DNA of 64,000 nucleotides from Actinomyces radicidentis (GCF_001553565.1 NZ_CP014228.1:744001-808000), one strand, 5' to 3'; counted from the first letter of the stretch, positions 29,493 to 38,115 are shown. Translations and numbers: made by a program. The notes: generated by a model not told the origin, from the letters alone.

Positions 29493-30491
29493 TCAGTCCT
29501 GGGACGCGGCGGCCGCCCGGCGCAGCCGGTCCACCTCGTACAGGCTGATGCCCGTGGCGACAGCCGCGTTGAGCGACTCGACGTCGCGCGAGATCGGGAT
29601 CGAGGCGATGACGTCGCAGGTCTCGCGCACGAGGCGGGACAGGCCCGCACCCTCCGCCCCCGTGACGAGGACGAGGGGCGCGTCCGCCACGGTGAGGTTC
29701 TCGACGTCGGTGTCGCCACCGCCGTCGAGGCCGACGACGAAGCAGCCCTCCTTCTTGAGGGCCTCGAGGGTGCGCACGAGGTTGGTCTCGCGCGCCACGG
29801 GCACGCGGGCGGCCGCGCCGGCGGAGACCTTCCAGACGGTGGCGTTGACGCCGACGCTGCGGCGCTCGGGGATGATGACGCCGTCGGCGCCGAAGGCCCC
29901 GGCGGAGCGCAGGACGGCCCCGAGGTTGTGGGGGTCGGTCACCTGGTCGAGGGCGACGAGCAGCGGGGTGCGGCCGCGCAGGCGGGCGCGCTCGAGGAGG
30001 TCGGCGGCCTCGGCGTACTCGTAGGCGGGCACCTCGATGGCGACGCCCTGGTGGACGGCGCCCTCGGTGAGGGCCTCGAGGTCGAGCTTCGTGGTCTCCA
30101 GGACCGGGGCGCCCAGGAGCGCGGCGCGGCGCACGACGGCGCCGAGGCGGTCGTCGGACTCGGCGGAGACGGCCATGAAGACGCGCTCGATGGGGACGCC
30201 GGAGCGGGCGGCCTCGGCGACGGCGTTGCGGCCGCAGACGATCTCGTGGCCGGCGGGCACCTGGAAGCGGCGGCGGATCTTCTCCAGCTGCTTGGCGCGG
30301 GTGGGCTGGGCGGCGCGGGCCTCGGCACGGGCCCTCGCCCGGGCCTTGGGGTGGCCGACGCGGTCCTCGGCCTTCGGCGTCGGGCCGCGGCCCTCGAGGC
30401 CCTGGCGGCGGTTGCCGCCGGAGCCCTTCGTGGCGCCCTTCTTGGTGCCGGGGCGGCGCTTCGCGCCGGGGTACTGCTCGTTACCGGGCAA
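29493..30491 (-). CDS. rlmB: TrmH-family 23S rRNA 2'-O-methyltransferase (RlmB-like)
   Basis: A 332-aa SPOUT-class methyltransferase. A basic Lys/Arg-rich N-terminal extension (about 1-75) precedes the substrate-binding domain (HEIVCGRNAVAEAARSGVPIERVF). The C-terminal trefoil-knot SPOUT domain follows, with LVALDQVTDPHNLGAVLRSAGAFGADGVIIP, LVTGAEGAGLS and IPISRDVESLNAAVATGISLYE. RlmB methylates G2251 of 23S rRNA in E. coli. The start is read as TTG at 30491, with AAAGGA about 9 nt upstream and a PGNEQYPGAKRRPG beginning typical of actinobacterial homologues. An ATG at 30536 would overlap cysS. It is 22 bp downstream of cysS, so they are co-transcribed. Confidence 0.9.
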   Translation of the reverse strand: MPGNEQYPGAKRRPGTKKGATKGSGGNRRQGLEGRGPTPKAEDRVGHPKARARARAEARAAQPTRAKQLEKIRRRFQVPAGHEIVCGRNAVAEAARSGVPIERVFMAVSAESDDRLGAVVRRAALLGAPVLETTKLDLEALTEGAVHQGVAIEVPAYEYAEAADLLERARLRGRTPLLVALDQVTDPHNLGAVLRSAGAFGADGVIIPERRSVGVNATVWKVSAGAAARVPVARETNLVRTLEALKKEGCFVVGLDGGGDTDVENLTVADAPLVLVTGAEGAGLSRLVRETCDVIASIPISRDVESLNAAVATGISLYEVDRLRRAAAASQD

Positions 30492-30513
30492 GGGGGTGGT
30501 CCTTTCTGAGCCG

Positions 30514-32019
30514 TCAGGCGAGGTGCCAGCGGGCACCGGTGGCGGAGTCCTCGACGACGACGCCGGCCGCGGTGAGCTGGTCGCGCAGCGCGTCGGCGCG
30601 GGCCCAGTCCTTGGCGGCGCGCGCCTGGGCGCGCTCGTCGATGAGGGCGGAGACGAGGTGGTCGAGGGCCTCGAGGGCTGCGTCGTCGGAGGCGCCGGCG
30701 CCCGCTCCGATGACGCGGGAGCGCCAGGGCTCGGCGAGCGGGTCGAGCCCGAGGACGTCGAGCTGGGCGCGCAGGTCGAGCGCGAGCTCGGCGGAGGCGG
30801 CGGCGTCGGGGGCCGCCAGGGCGGTGTTGAGGCGCTTAAGGGTCGCGTGGACGACGGCCATGGCGCCGGCGAGGTTGAGGTCGTCGTCCATGGCGGAGGA
30901 GTACTCCTCCGGCAGGGCGCGGGCGCGGACCTCCTCGGAGGGGGCGTCGACGGGGTTCGGCTCGGAGCCGTCGTCGGCGAGCTCGAGGGCGCGGGTGACG
31001 GCGCCGGAGAGGCGGTCCCACAGACCGGCGGCGTCGGCGAGGGTCTCCTCGGAGAACTCGACGGTGGAGCGGTGGTGGACGGTGCCGAGCGCGAGGCGCA
31101 GGACGGGGGCGTCGTAGCGCCTGAGGAGCTCGGCGACGACGAGCGAGTTGCCGAGCGACTTGCTCATCTTCTCGCCCTTGATGGTGACCCAGGCGTTGTG
31201 GACCCAGTGCTGGGCGAAGCCCCAGCCGGCGCCGTGGGACTGGGCCTGCTCGTTCTCGTGGTGCGGGAAGCGCAGGTCGATGCCGCCGCCGTGGATGTCG
31301 AAGGACTCGCCGAGGAAGCGGCGGGACATGGCGGAGCACTCGAGGTGCCATCCGGGGCGTCCGCGTCCCCAGGGGGTGTCCCACGCGGCGTCCTCGGGCT
31401 CGGTGGGCTTGGCGGCCTTCCAGAGGGCGAAGTCGCGGGGGTCGCGCTTGTCCGCCTCAACCTCGTCGTCGATCTGGGACTCGTCCTCGGTGGTGGCGAG
31501 GTCGTCGACGCGCTGGTTGGTGAGCGAGCCGTAGTCCGGCAGGCTGCGGACGTCGAAGTAGACGTTGCCGGCGTCGCCGACGTAGGCGTGGCCGGCGTCG
31601 AGGAGTCGCTGGACGAGGGCGATCATCTCGGGGATCTGGCCCGTGGCGCGCGGCTCGTAGGTGGGAGCGGTGACGCCGAGGGCGCGGTAGGCGGCGTCGA
31701 ACTCGCGCTCGAAGCGCTGCGCCCAGGCCCACCAGGCCCAGCCGGCCTCGGCGGACTTGGTGAGGATCTTGTCATCGATGTCGGTGACGTTGCGGACGAG
31801 GACGACCTTCTGGCCGGAGCGCTCGAGCCAGCGGCGCAGGACGTCGAAGGCGATGCCGGAGCGCATGTGGCCGATGTGCGGGGAGCCCTGGACGGTGGCG
31901 CCGCAGAGGTAGATCGCGACCGTTCCGGGGGTGACGGTCGGCGCCAGGGGGACGACGGCGCGCGCGGCGGAGTCGTACAGGCGCAGGGTGGGCTCGGCGG
32001 CGGGGGTCTCAGTGCTCAC
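30514..32019 (-). CDS. cysS: Cysteinyl-tRNA synthetase
   Basis: A 501-aa class I aminoacyl-tRNA synthetase that charges tRNA-Cys. It has HIGH (48-51) within [11 protein letters not shown], the zinc-ligand Cys39 in YLCGATV, further zinc ligands around WHLECSAM and HHENEQAQ, and the KMSKS loop in [11 protein letters not shown]. The C-terminal anticodon-binding domain has the ADALRDQL motif. The GTG start at 32019 is preceded by TAGGCT and about 6 nt, indicating leaderless transcription. It heads an operon with rlmB, the usual actinobacterial order. Confidence 0.97.
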   Translation of the reverse strand: MSTETPAAEPTLRLYDSAARAVVPLAPTVTPGTVAIYLCGATVQGSPHIGHMRSGIAFDVLRRWLERSGQKVVLVRNVTDIDDKILTKSAEAGWAWWAWAQRFEREFDAAYRALGVTAPTYEPRATGQIPEMIALVQRLLDAGHAYVGDAGNVYFDVRSLPDYGSLTNQRVDDLATTEDESQIDDEVEADKRDPRDFALWKAAKPTEPEDAAWDTPWGRGRPGWHLECSAMSRRFLGESFDIHGGGIDLRFPHHENEQAQSHGAGWGFAQHWVHNAWVTIKGEKMSKSLGNSLVVAELLRRYDAPVLRLALGTVHHRSTVEFSEETLADAAGLWDRLSGAVTRALELADDGSEPNPVDAPSEEVRARALPEEYSSAMDDDLNLAGAMAVVHATLKRLNTALAAPDAAASAELALDLRAQLDVLGLDPLAEPWRSRVIGAGAGASDDAALEALDHLVSALIDERAQARAAKDWARADALRDQLTAAGVVVEDSATGARWHLA

Positions 32020-32058
32020 GAGGGCAGCCTATCCGCTGGGGCAAGCCGCCCCTCCCGC

Positions 32059-32101
32059 CGAGATCGGGACGTCCTGACCTCGAGATCGGGACGTCCTGAC
32101 C
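32059..32101 (+). repeat. Tandem 22-bp repeat (forward copy)
   Basis: Two head-to-tail units of CGAGATCGGGACGTCCTGAC (plus CT in the first) lie 40 bp upstream of cysS. The reverse complement of nearly the same tandem (GACATCC instead of GACGTCC) is at 34759-34800. Confidence 0.88.
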
Positions 32102-32173
32102 GTGAGCTCGGTCGCACGGCGCGCTGTGCTCGGTCGCGCCGGTCCCGCCGGCCGCCGTTCCTAGGGTGTTCAC

Positions 32174-32423
32174 AGGGTCCATCCGGGTGCTCTCCCAGGG
32201 TCGACCGGTTACATGGTTCCTGCCGCCGGACGGAACGGGCAGCGAGGGTTGGGGAACCCGATGACCTGCTGGTTCCGAGAGCCGCTCGGGTCCTAGGGAG
32301 CCCGGGCGCCTCGCTCCGACGAAGGAGGCAGGTTCCTCCCGGGTCTTATGGGAGCCCGGGGAACGCGAATCGCCTCGACGACGAAGGCCCTCGGGCCGGG
32401 AGAGACAACCCGGCCCGAGGGCC
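32174..32423 (+). ncRNA. Candidate structured non-coding RNA (about 250 nt)
   Basis: This interval between cysS and the methyltransferase gene has no plausible protein but a full transcription unit. TAGGGT at 32162 is a possible -10 box. Hairpins follow: CTGCC/GGCAG, GGGTT/AACCC, GCTCGGG/CCCGGGC, GCCTC/GAGGC and GTTCC-CCCGGG/CCCGGG-GAAC. Two of the hairpin loops share the pattern GGGTCYTAKGGGAGCCCGGG. ACCTGC and GCAGGT could close a multibranch junction. A 15-bp hairpin ends it. I do not recognise the family. Lack of the diagnostic motifs argues against RNase P RNA, tmRNA and SRP RNA. Confidence 0.5.
32386..32423 (+). terminator. Strong hairpin ending the candidate ncRNA
   Basis: GGCCCTCGGGCCGGG pairs perfectly over 15 bp with CCCGGCCCGAGGGCC across an agagacaa loop. 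It is followed by cgtcctcgttc, with only a weak T content. Confidence 0.82.
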
Positions 32424-32465
32424 CGTCCTCGTTCATGAGCCCGACGCACCGGGCATGATGGGGGC

Positions 32466-33725
32466 GTGAGCACGCAGCAGGTCCCGGGAGCCCCGACGCC
32501 GTCGGCCTCCTTCTGCCCGCTGCACGACGCCGGCACCTGCCCCTCCTGCCCGCACATGGACCTGCCGCTCGCCGACCAGCTCGTCCGGAAGCAGGCGCGC
32601 GTCGACGCCCTCCTCACCGACGGTGCGAACCCCGTGCCCGCGAGCGCCTGGGAGGCGCCGCAGGCCTCGGCCCCGGCCCGCTTCCGCAATAAGGCCAAGA
32701 TGGCCGTCTCGGGCACGGTCGACGCGCCCGTCCTCGGCCTCGCCGACGCCCACGGCCTCAGCGTCGACCTGCGCACCTGCCCGCTCCACGTCCCCGCCGT
32801 CGAGGAGGCGCTGCCCGTCCTCGCCCGCCTCATCTCCCGCCTGCGCCTCAGGCCCTACGACATCGCGGCCGACACGGGAGACCTCAAGCACGTCCTCGTC
32901 ACGGCCTCCCCCGACGGCGACCTCATGGTCCGCCTCGTGTGCCGCACCGCCGACCGCGTCCCGGACGTCCGCGCCGCGCTCCCCCGCCTGCGCGGCGAGC
33001 TGCCGGGCCTCGCCGTCGTCAGCGTCAACGTGCAGCCCGTCCACCAGGCCGTCCTCGAGGGGCCCGAGGAGCACGTCCTCACCGACGCCGTCCTCGGCCT
33101 CGCCGACAGGCTGCTCATGCGCCTGTCCCTGCCCGCCACGGAGCACGGGCCGGAACGCGAGCTGCCGCTCCTCCTGCCGACGCGCTCCTTCTTCCAGACG
33201 AACACCGCGGTCGCCGAGTCGCTCTACGCGACGGCGGCGGAGTGGGCGCACGACCTCACCGCCCCCGGGGGCGCCGCCGACGCCGGCGGACGCCCGACCG
33301 AGGTCTGGGACCTGTTCTGCGGTGTGGGCGGCTTCGGGCTGGCCCTGACGGGCCCGGGCCGGCGGGTTCGCGGCGTCGAGGTCTCCGCACCCGCGATCGA
33401 CGGCGCGCGCGAGGCGGCACGGCTCATGGGGCTCCCCGAGGAGGCGGCCTCCTTCGAGGCGGGTGACGCGCGCGTGCTCGACCCGGCGTCGGGCGCCGTC
33501 CCGGACCTGCTCGTCGTCAACCCGCCGCGGCGCGGGATCGGCGCCGACCTCGCGGCCCGGATCGAGGCGTCGGGGGCGCCGCGCGTCCTCTACTCCTCGT
33601 GCAACCCGGTGAGCCTCTCGAAGGACCTGGCCCGGATGCCCGCGCTGCGGGTGCGTCGGGCGCGGCTCTTCGACATGTTCCCCCACACGGACCACGCCGA
33701 GGTACTCGTCGAGCTGGTGCGCTGA
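32466..33725 (+). CDS. RlmC/TrmA-family RNA (uracil-5-)-methyltransferase
   Basis: A 419-aa SAM-dependent methyltransferase making 5-methyluridine in RNA (RlmC-like, 23S rRNA U747 in E. coli). The N-terminal 4Fe-4S cluster ligands are CPLHDAGTCPSC, with a fourth Cys expected near CPLHVP. The SAM-binding region is DLFCGVGGFGLAL. NPPRRGIG and the catalytic YSSCNPVSLSKDL follow, as in the family. There is no TRAM domain, which also favours RlmC. Leaderless start: CATGAT (32454-32459), 6 nt, GTG. The candidate ncRNA terminator is 42 bp upstream. Confidence 0.92.
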   Translation: MSTQQVPGAPTPSASFCPLHDAGTCPSCPHMDLPLADQLVRKQARVDALLTDGANPVPASAWEAPQASAPARFRNKAKMAVSGTVDAPVLGLADAHGLSVDLRTCPLHVPAVEEALPVLARLISRLRLRPYDIAADTGDLKHVLVTASPDGDLMVRLVCRTADRVPDVRAALPRLRGELPGLAVVSVNVQPVHQAVLEGPEEHVLTDAVLGLADRLLMRLSLPATEHGPERELPLLLPTRSFFQTNTAVAESLYATAAEWAHDLTAPGGAADAGGRPTEVWDLFCGVGGFGLALTGPGRRVRGVEVSAPAIDGAREAARLMGLPEEAASFEAGDARVLDPASGAVPDLLVVNPPRRGIGADLAARIEASGAPRVLYSSCNPVSLSKDLARMPALRVRRARLFDMFPHTDHAEVLVELVR

Positions 33726-33736
33726 CCGCCCGCGTC

Positions 33737-34519
33737 TCAGAGCCCAACGGACTCCAGCCAGTCGGAGATGACGCGCTGACCGGCGGGGACGAGCTCCTCG
33801 CCGAGGCGGGCCGTGTCCTCGCGGATGGTGCGCGGGTCGATACCGTTCCCGGTGAGCTCGCCGACGTTGGCGATGAGCCACCGCTCGATGAGAGCGGGGT
33901 CGGCCTCGATGTGGAACTGGAGACCGAGACCAGCACCGACCGCGAAGGCCTGGACCGGCGTCGTCGGGCTCGAGGCGAGGACCTCGGGCGCGGGCGCGGT
34001 GCCGTTCGGCTCCGGCAGGAGGACGCGGTCGCCGTGCCAGTGGAGGACGGGCAGGCCATCGATCGGGGCGAGCAGGCCCTCGCGGCCGGCGAGGCTGAGG
34101 GAGACGGGGCCCCAGCCGATCTCGGGGGCGCCGGGCTCCACTCCCCCGCCGATCGCCGTGGCGATGACCTGGGCGCCGAGGCAGACGCCCAGGACCGGGC
34201 GGCCGAGCGCGAGGCGGCGTCGAACGGCGGAGATCTCGCCGCCGAGGTAGGGGTAGAGGTCGGTCTGGCCGACGCCGATGGGGCCGCCGAGGACGACGAG
34301 GAGGTCGACGTCGTCGCTGATCCCGCCCGCGGAGGCCGGCGCGAGGTCGGCGGTCGGGTCAACGCCGGCGTCCCAGTAGGTGACGTCGAGGCCGTGCTCG
34401 GCGAGGACGGGGGCGGCGAGGCCGAGGTCCTCGGAGCCGACGTGGCGGATGGCGAGGGCACGCCGTGCGGGCGCAGGGCGTGCGGCGCCCGCAGTACTGC
34501 CAGTGCCATCAGCGGACAT
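33737..34519 (-). CDS. Class I glutamine amidotransferase-like protein (third copy)
   Basis: A 260-aa GATase1-fold protein similar to stand-alone GMP synthase-like amidotransferases. The nucleophile elbow is GVCLGAQ (Cys113) and the catalytic His/Glu are in LQFHIEADP. PVLHWHGDRVLLP is the usual substrate-loop motif. It is more like the classical YfeJ-type enzyme than the two paralogues at 5-7 kb. The ATG has GGGAGG about 7 nt upstream. It converges with the methyltransferase gene, only 11 bp between stops. The acceptor partner is unknown. Confidence 0.88.
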   Translation of the reverse strand: MSADGTGSTAGAARPAPARRALAIRHVGSEDLGLAAPVLAEHGLDVTYWDAGVDPTADLAPASAGGISDDVDLLVVLGGPIGVGQTDLYPYLGGEISAVRRRLALGRPVLGVCLGAQVIATAIGGGVEPGAPEIGWGPVSLSLAGREGLLAPIDGLPVLHWHGDRVLLPEPNGTAPAPEVLASSPTTPVQAFAVGAGLGLQFHIEADPALIERWLIANVGELTGNGIDPRTIREDTARLGEELVPAGQRVISDWLESVGL

Positions 34520-34758
34520 GAGGAACCTCCCGTGAACGTCGCCCTCAGGCTACGACCACGGGCTGTTTCAGCGTCTTGACGCCCTCGCGGACCTGGTTGG
34601 TGCCACGATCTGCATGAATGCGGATCGACGAGCCACGACGACGGCGCGCGGCCCGCGCGATCTCGACGTCCTGCGCCGCTCGCGCACTGCGGCAGGGCCC
34701 GTTCCATGCGGATCGTGACACCGTCGCTCCCACCCTGCTCCCGGAGCCGAGTGGGACG

Positions 34759-34800
34759 GACAGGATGTCCCGATCTCGAGGTCAGGATGTCCCGATCTCG
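34759..34800 (-). repeat. Tandem 22-bp repeat (inverted copy)
   Basis: CAGGATGTCCCGATCTCG occurs twice, 22 bp apart. It is the reverse complement of the tandem at 32059-32101 with one substitution per unit. The surrounding 336-base gap (34520-34855) shows no credible gene or RNA otherwise. Confidence 0.86.
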
Positions 34801-34855
34801 CGGGAGGGCGGCCTTCCTAGGGCGGGCAGCGGAGCGCGGGGGCCGGACGCGAGGC

Positions 34856-36250
34856 TCAGGCGAGCTCGGCGAGGGCCTTGCGGACCTCGGCGAGGCGGGC
34901 GTCGATCTCCTCGGCCTCGTAGGGGATCTCGAGGTCGCGGATCGCGCCGGCGAGGTCGGCGAGGTCGCGGGCCTCGGTGAAGCCGTCGCGCACGAGCGAG
35001 CGGCCCGTGCGCACGGAGATCTCGTTCTCCGCGCCGGCCTCCGAGGCCGTGGCGAGGAGGTCCATGAGCGGGTGGTGCGTGGCCGTGAGGGAGCGGGCGA
35101 CGACGTCGAGCTCCCCGCCGACGAGCTCGGCGCGGGCGCGGAAGAGGGCGAGGCGCTCGGAGAGCCAGCCGGCGCCCTCGTGCAGGGCGCTCACGAGCTC
35201 GCCGAGCGAGCCGACGGCGTCGTTGGCGGCGAGGTCGTCCTCACCGTCGAGGACCTGGAGGGCGAAGAAGCCGGCCGCGAGGTTGTGCAGGCGCAGCAGC
35301 GCGATGGCGAAGCGGACGGAGTCGACGTCGCCGCGCAGCTCCTCGACCTGCCCGGCGAGCGGGTGGAGCTGCTCGACGCACTCCAGGACGAGGGCGTCGA
35401 CCTCCTCGTAGCGGGCGCGGACGTCGTCGAGGAGCTCGCCCTGGCCGGCGATGCGCTCGACGTCGCCGTCGACGCCGCGCAGCGCCTCGCGCAGCTGGCC
35501 GAGGCGGCCGGAGAGGGCGTCGATCTCGACGGCGCGCCTGCCGAGGAGCGTGACGAGACGGCTGCACTCGTCGAGGAGGGAGACGAGGCCGGAGGTGGAC
35601 TCCTGGATGGCCTTCATCTCGGACAGGACGCGGGCCACGGGCCCCTCGGCGTCGGAGCGCTCGGGGATGTCGACGCCGGCGGCGACGAGGGCGGCGACCT
35701 CCGCGGGCAGGGCCTGGCGGGTGAAGTCGACGGCGTCCTTGTAGCCGAGGGCGCGCAGCTCCTCCAGGAGGGCGGCCTCGCCGGCGGCGGCGACCTCGCG
35801 GCGGGTGGAGCCGGTCTCGGCCGACTGCTCCTCGACCGCGCGGACACGGGCGTAAGCGGCCTCGATGGTGGCGCGCAGCTCCGTGTTCTGGGGCAGGGTG
35901 CGCACGGAGAGGTAGCCGTCGCCCGATGGGACGATGGTGGCGAAGACGCGGTAGTAGCCGCCGTCCTTGGCGCGGTTGGTGATGTAGGCGCTGGCGGCCT
36001 GGCCGGACTCGATGGCCTCCCAGATGGAGCGGTAGACGCCGGCCGGCATGCTGGGGTGGCGCACGACGTTGTGGGCGCGGCCCACGAGGGAGCCCCGCGG
36101 GTAGCCGGACAGGCGCATGAAGGTCGAGTTGGCTCGGCGGATGCGGCCCTGGGCGTCGGTCGTGGAGAAGAAGAGCTCCTCCGCTGCGTAGGTGTGCTCC
36201 TCGCCGGGCAGGGCGGTGTCCTTCGGGGCGGTGGCGGGCGTGTCGGTCAT
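34856..36250 (-). CDS. Soluble PAS-domain protein with long helical output region
   Basis: A 464-aa cytoplasmic protein. The N-terminal PAS domain (about 20-135) resembles aerotaxis-receptor PAS domains: ELFFSTTDAQGRIRRANSTFMRLSGY, GRAHNVVRHPSMPAGVYRSIWEAIESG and ITNRAKDGGYYRVFATIVPSGDGYLSVR. The remaining about 330 residues are Ala/Leu/Glu-rich helix, like a chemoreceptor helical region. No transmembrane segment, HAMP or conserved MCP tip motif is present. It may sense redox or oxygen via a bound flavin; the output is unknown. AGGAAGG lies about 6 nt before the ATG, and TAACCT near 36385 is a possible -10. The IS481 element sits 200 bp upstream. Confidence 0.78.
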   Translation of the reverse strand: MTDTPATAPKDTALPGEEHTYAAEELFFSTTDAQGRIRRANSTFMRLSGYPRGSLVGRAHNVVRHPSMPAGVYRSIWEAIESGQAASAYITNRAKDGGYYRVFATIVPSGDGYLSVRTLPQNTELRATIEAAYARVRAVEEQSAETGSTRREVAAAGEAALLEELRALGYKDAVDFTRQALPAEVAALVAAGVDIPERSDAEGPVARVLSEMKAIQESTSGLVSLLDECSRLVTLLGRRAVEIDALSGRLGQLREALRGVDGDVERIAGQGELLDDVRARYEEVDALVLECVEQLHPLAGQVEELRGDVDSVRFAIALLRLHNLAAGFFALQVLDGEDDLAANDAVGSLGELVSALHEGAGWLSERLALFRARAELVGGELDVVARSLTATHHPLMDLLATASEAGAENEISVRTGRSLVRDGFTEARDLADLAGAIRDLEIPYEAEEIDARLAEVRKALAELA

Positions 36251-36449
36251 GGTGGCCTTCCTGGACGACGGCGGTGGCGACGGGGCGGCGCAGCGGGCGG
36301 CGCGGGCGACGACGGCGGTGCCGCGGCCCGCTCCGACGCGCCCGCGGGAGAGCCCCGGCAGAACGTTGGACCTGCCTGGAAGGTTACTCGGTGTCACCGC
36401 CGCGCGTGGACCTCCGAGCACCCCGCGCCACCCGGGTCCGACCGTTAGG

Positions 36450-37552
36450 TGTACTGATCGGGGAGGTTGGTTGAAGGACTGCGATCGGCTCGTGTGAGGT
36501 GAGGAGAGCACCGGGTGCTGGCAGGGTGGGGCTTGCGACAGTCTCACCGAGCAGTACGAGAGGTGCTCTCCTCATGTCCCACGCTAACGCAGCCCTGACC
36601 CCACGCGCCCGGCAGCGGGTGGCCCGCCTTGTCGTTGAGGAGGGCTACCCCATCAGCGAGGTCGCCGCCCGATTCCAGTGCTCATGGCCCACCGTCAAAC
36701 GCTGGGTGGACCGCTACCGCGCCGGGGAGGCGATGACCGACCGCTCCAGCCGCCCCCACTCCAGCCCCAACCGCACCCCCACCACCGTGGTACGCCGGGT
36801 GGTCAGCCTGCGCAGCCGCCTGCGGGAGGGCCCCGTCCAGCTCGCCGCCCGCACCGGCATCGCACCCTCGAGGGTGCACCGCATCCTCAAGACGGCCAGG
36901 CTGAACCGCCTCTCCTACCTCGACCGCGCCACCGGGCAGGTCGTACGCCGCTACGAGCACGAGAGCCCCGGTTCCCTGGTCCACGTCGACGTCAAGAAGG
37001 TCGGCAACATCCCCGACGGCGGTGGCTGGAGGTACGTGGGACGCACCCAGGGTGACCACAACCGCCAGACCACCGACGGCGCCAGGCGCAGGCACGGTCA
37101 GCCTCGTCTGGGGTGGGCCTACGTCCACTCCGTGCTCGATGACCACTCGCGCGTGGTCTACTCCGAGGTCCACGACGACGAGAAGGCTGCCACCGCCGTG
37201 GGTGTCCTGCAGCGGGCGGTGGCGTGGTTCGCCGCCCGCGGGGTGGTCGTTCAGCGGGTGCTGTCCGACAATGGGGCCGCCTACAGGTCACGGGCCTGGA
37301 CCCAGGCCTGCGAGCGCCTGGGGGTCAAGGCCCGCTACACCAGGCCCTACCGGCCTCAGACCAACGGGAAGATCGAGCGGTACCACAGGACCCTGGCTGA
37401 TGGGTGGGCCTACTCCCGCCACTACGCCAGTGAGGCCGAGCGCCGCGCCGCACTGCCGGCATGGACCCACTTCTACAATCACCACCGCCCCCACACCGCC
37501 ACCGGCGCCCTCCCACCGATCACGAGGTTGACCAACCTCCCCGATCAGTACA
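36450..37552 (+). mobile_element. IS481-family insertion sequence, intact, 1103 bp
   Basis: The terminal inverted repeats are TGTACTGATCGGGGAGGTTG (left, 36450 on) and its complement ending TACA at 37552, matching over 22 bp. Immediately outside are two copies of GTTAGG (36444-36449 and 37553-37558), a 6-bp target duplication of the size known for IS481. It encodes one DDE transposase. The intact ends and duplication suggest a recent insertion. It landed between the PAS gene and the GNAT gene, at the latter's likely -10 region. Confidence 0.95.
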
Positions 37553-37557
37553 GTTAG
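36574..37557 (+). CDS. IS481-family DDE transposase
   Basis: A 327-aa integrase-fold transposase. N-terminal helix-turn-helix domains (LTPRARQRVARLVVEEGYPISEVAARFQCSWPTVKRWV) precede an rve domain with HVDVKKVGNIPDGG (first Asp), VLSDNGAAYRSRAW (second Asp) and the catalytic Glu in QTNGKIERYHRTLADGW. The reading frame ends TAC AGT TAG. The last IS base is the A at 37552, so the stop codon is supplied by the GTTAGG target duplication. The ATG at 36574 has aggtgctct upstream, a weak ribosome site. Full length and apparently functional. Confidence 0.95.
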   Translation: MSHANAALTPRARQRVARLVVEEGYPISEVAARFQCSWPTVKRWVDRYRAGEAMTDRSSRPHSSPNRTPTTVVRRVVSLRSRLREGPVQLAARTGIAPSRVHRILKTARLNRLSYLDRATGQVVRRYEHESPGSLVHVDVKKVGNIPDGGGWRYVGRTQGDHNRQTTDGARRRHGQPRLGWAYVHSVLDDHSRVVYSEVHDDEKAATAVGVLQRAVAWFAARGVVVQRVLSDNGAAYRSRAWTQACERLGVKARYTRPYRPQTNGKIERYHRTLADGWAYSRHYASEAERRAALPAWTHFYNHHRPHTATGALPPITRLTNLPDQYS

Positions 37558-37614
37558 GCTCGGGGGACGACCGCGGTCCGCCGGACCGCGCTGACCAGGC
37601 CCAGGAGGGCAGCC

Positions 37615-38067
37615 ATGACCGTCGAGATCGTCACCCAGTCCAGCCCCGAGCTCGTCGAGGCGATGGGTCGTCTCATCCCGCAGCTGTCGCGGACCGCGCC
37701 CGCGCTCACCGAGGAGCAGGTGCGCGACCTCGTCGCCCAGCCCGGCGTCTACCTCTTCGTCTTCCGCCCGAACAAGCCCGCGGAGGACGGCATCCATCAC
37801 CCGATCCTCGGCATGCTCACCCTCGCCACCTTCACGATCCCGACGGGTCTGCGGGCGTGGGTCGAGGACGTCGTCGTCTCCTCCGAGGCCCGTGGCCAGG
37901 GCGCCGGTCGCGCCCTCGTCGAGGCCGCGGTGACGCACGCGCAGGAGCTCGGCGCCCGCACCGTCGACCTCACGTCCCGGCCGAGCCGCGAGGCCGCCAA
38001 CCGCCTCTACCAGCGCGCCGGCTTCGAGCTGCGCGAGACCAACGTGTACCGCTTCTCCGGCAAGTGA
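37615..38067 (+). CDS. GNAT-family N-acetyltransferase
   Basis: A 150-aa acetyltransferase using acetyl-CoA. The pyrophosphate-binding motif is ARGQGAGRALVEAAV (about residues 92-106), preceded by WVEDVVVSSEA, and motif B is ANRLYQRAGFELRETNVYRF. The substrate is unknown. AGGAGG lies about 7 nt before the ATG. The IS481 right end is 62 bp upstream. The sequence TTAGGCT at the junction probably was, and still is, its -10 box, but the -35 region now comes from the IS. Confidence 0.92.
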   Translation: MTVEIVTQSSPELVEAMGRLIPQLSRTAPALTEEQVRDLVAQPGVYLFVFRPNKPAEDGIHHPILGMLTLATFTIPTGLRAWVEDVVVSSEARGQGAGRALVEAAVTHAQELGARTVDLTSRPSREAANRLYQRAGFELRETNVYRFSGK

Positions 38068-38115
38068 GCCGCTGAGCCGGCACGGCCGTCCGACGCCGGC
38101 CTCCGGCCCCGTGCC

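Noticed and set aside
32174-32423. RNase P RNA, tmRNA or SRP RNA in the cysS upstream gap
   Set aside because: None of the diagnostic motifs (RNase P GAGGAAAGTC, tmRNA tRNA-like ends, SRP GGAAGGAAGC loop) is present, so only an unassigned structured RNA is claimed.
32020-32465. T-box or other amino-acid riboswitch controlling cysS
   Set aside because: No T-box sequence (AGGGTGGNACCGCG) exists on the minus strand, and cysS appears leaderless with TAGGCT 6 nt from its GTG.
34618-34980. Open frame in the gap before the PAS gene
   Set aside because: It runs through the inverted tandem repeat and into the antisense of the PAS gene, with no ribosome site and no recognisable domain.
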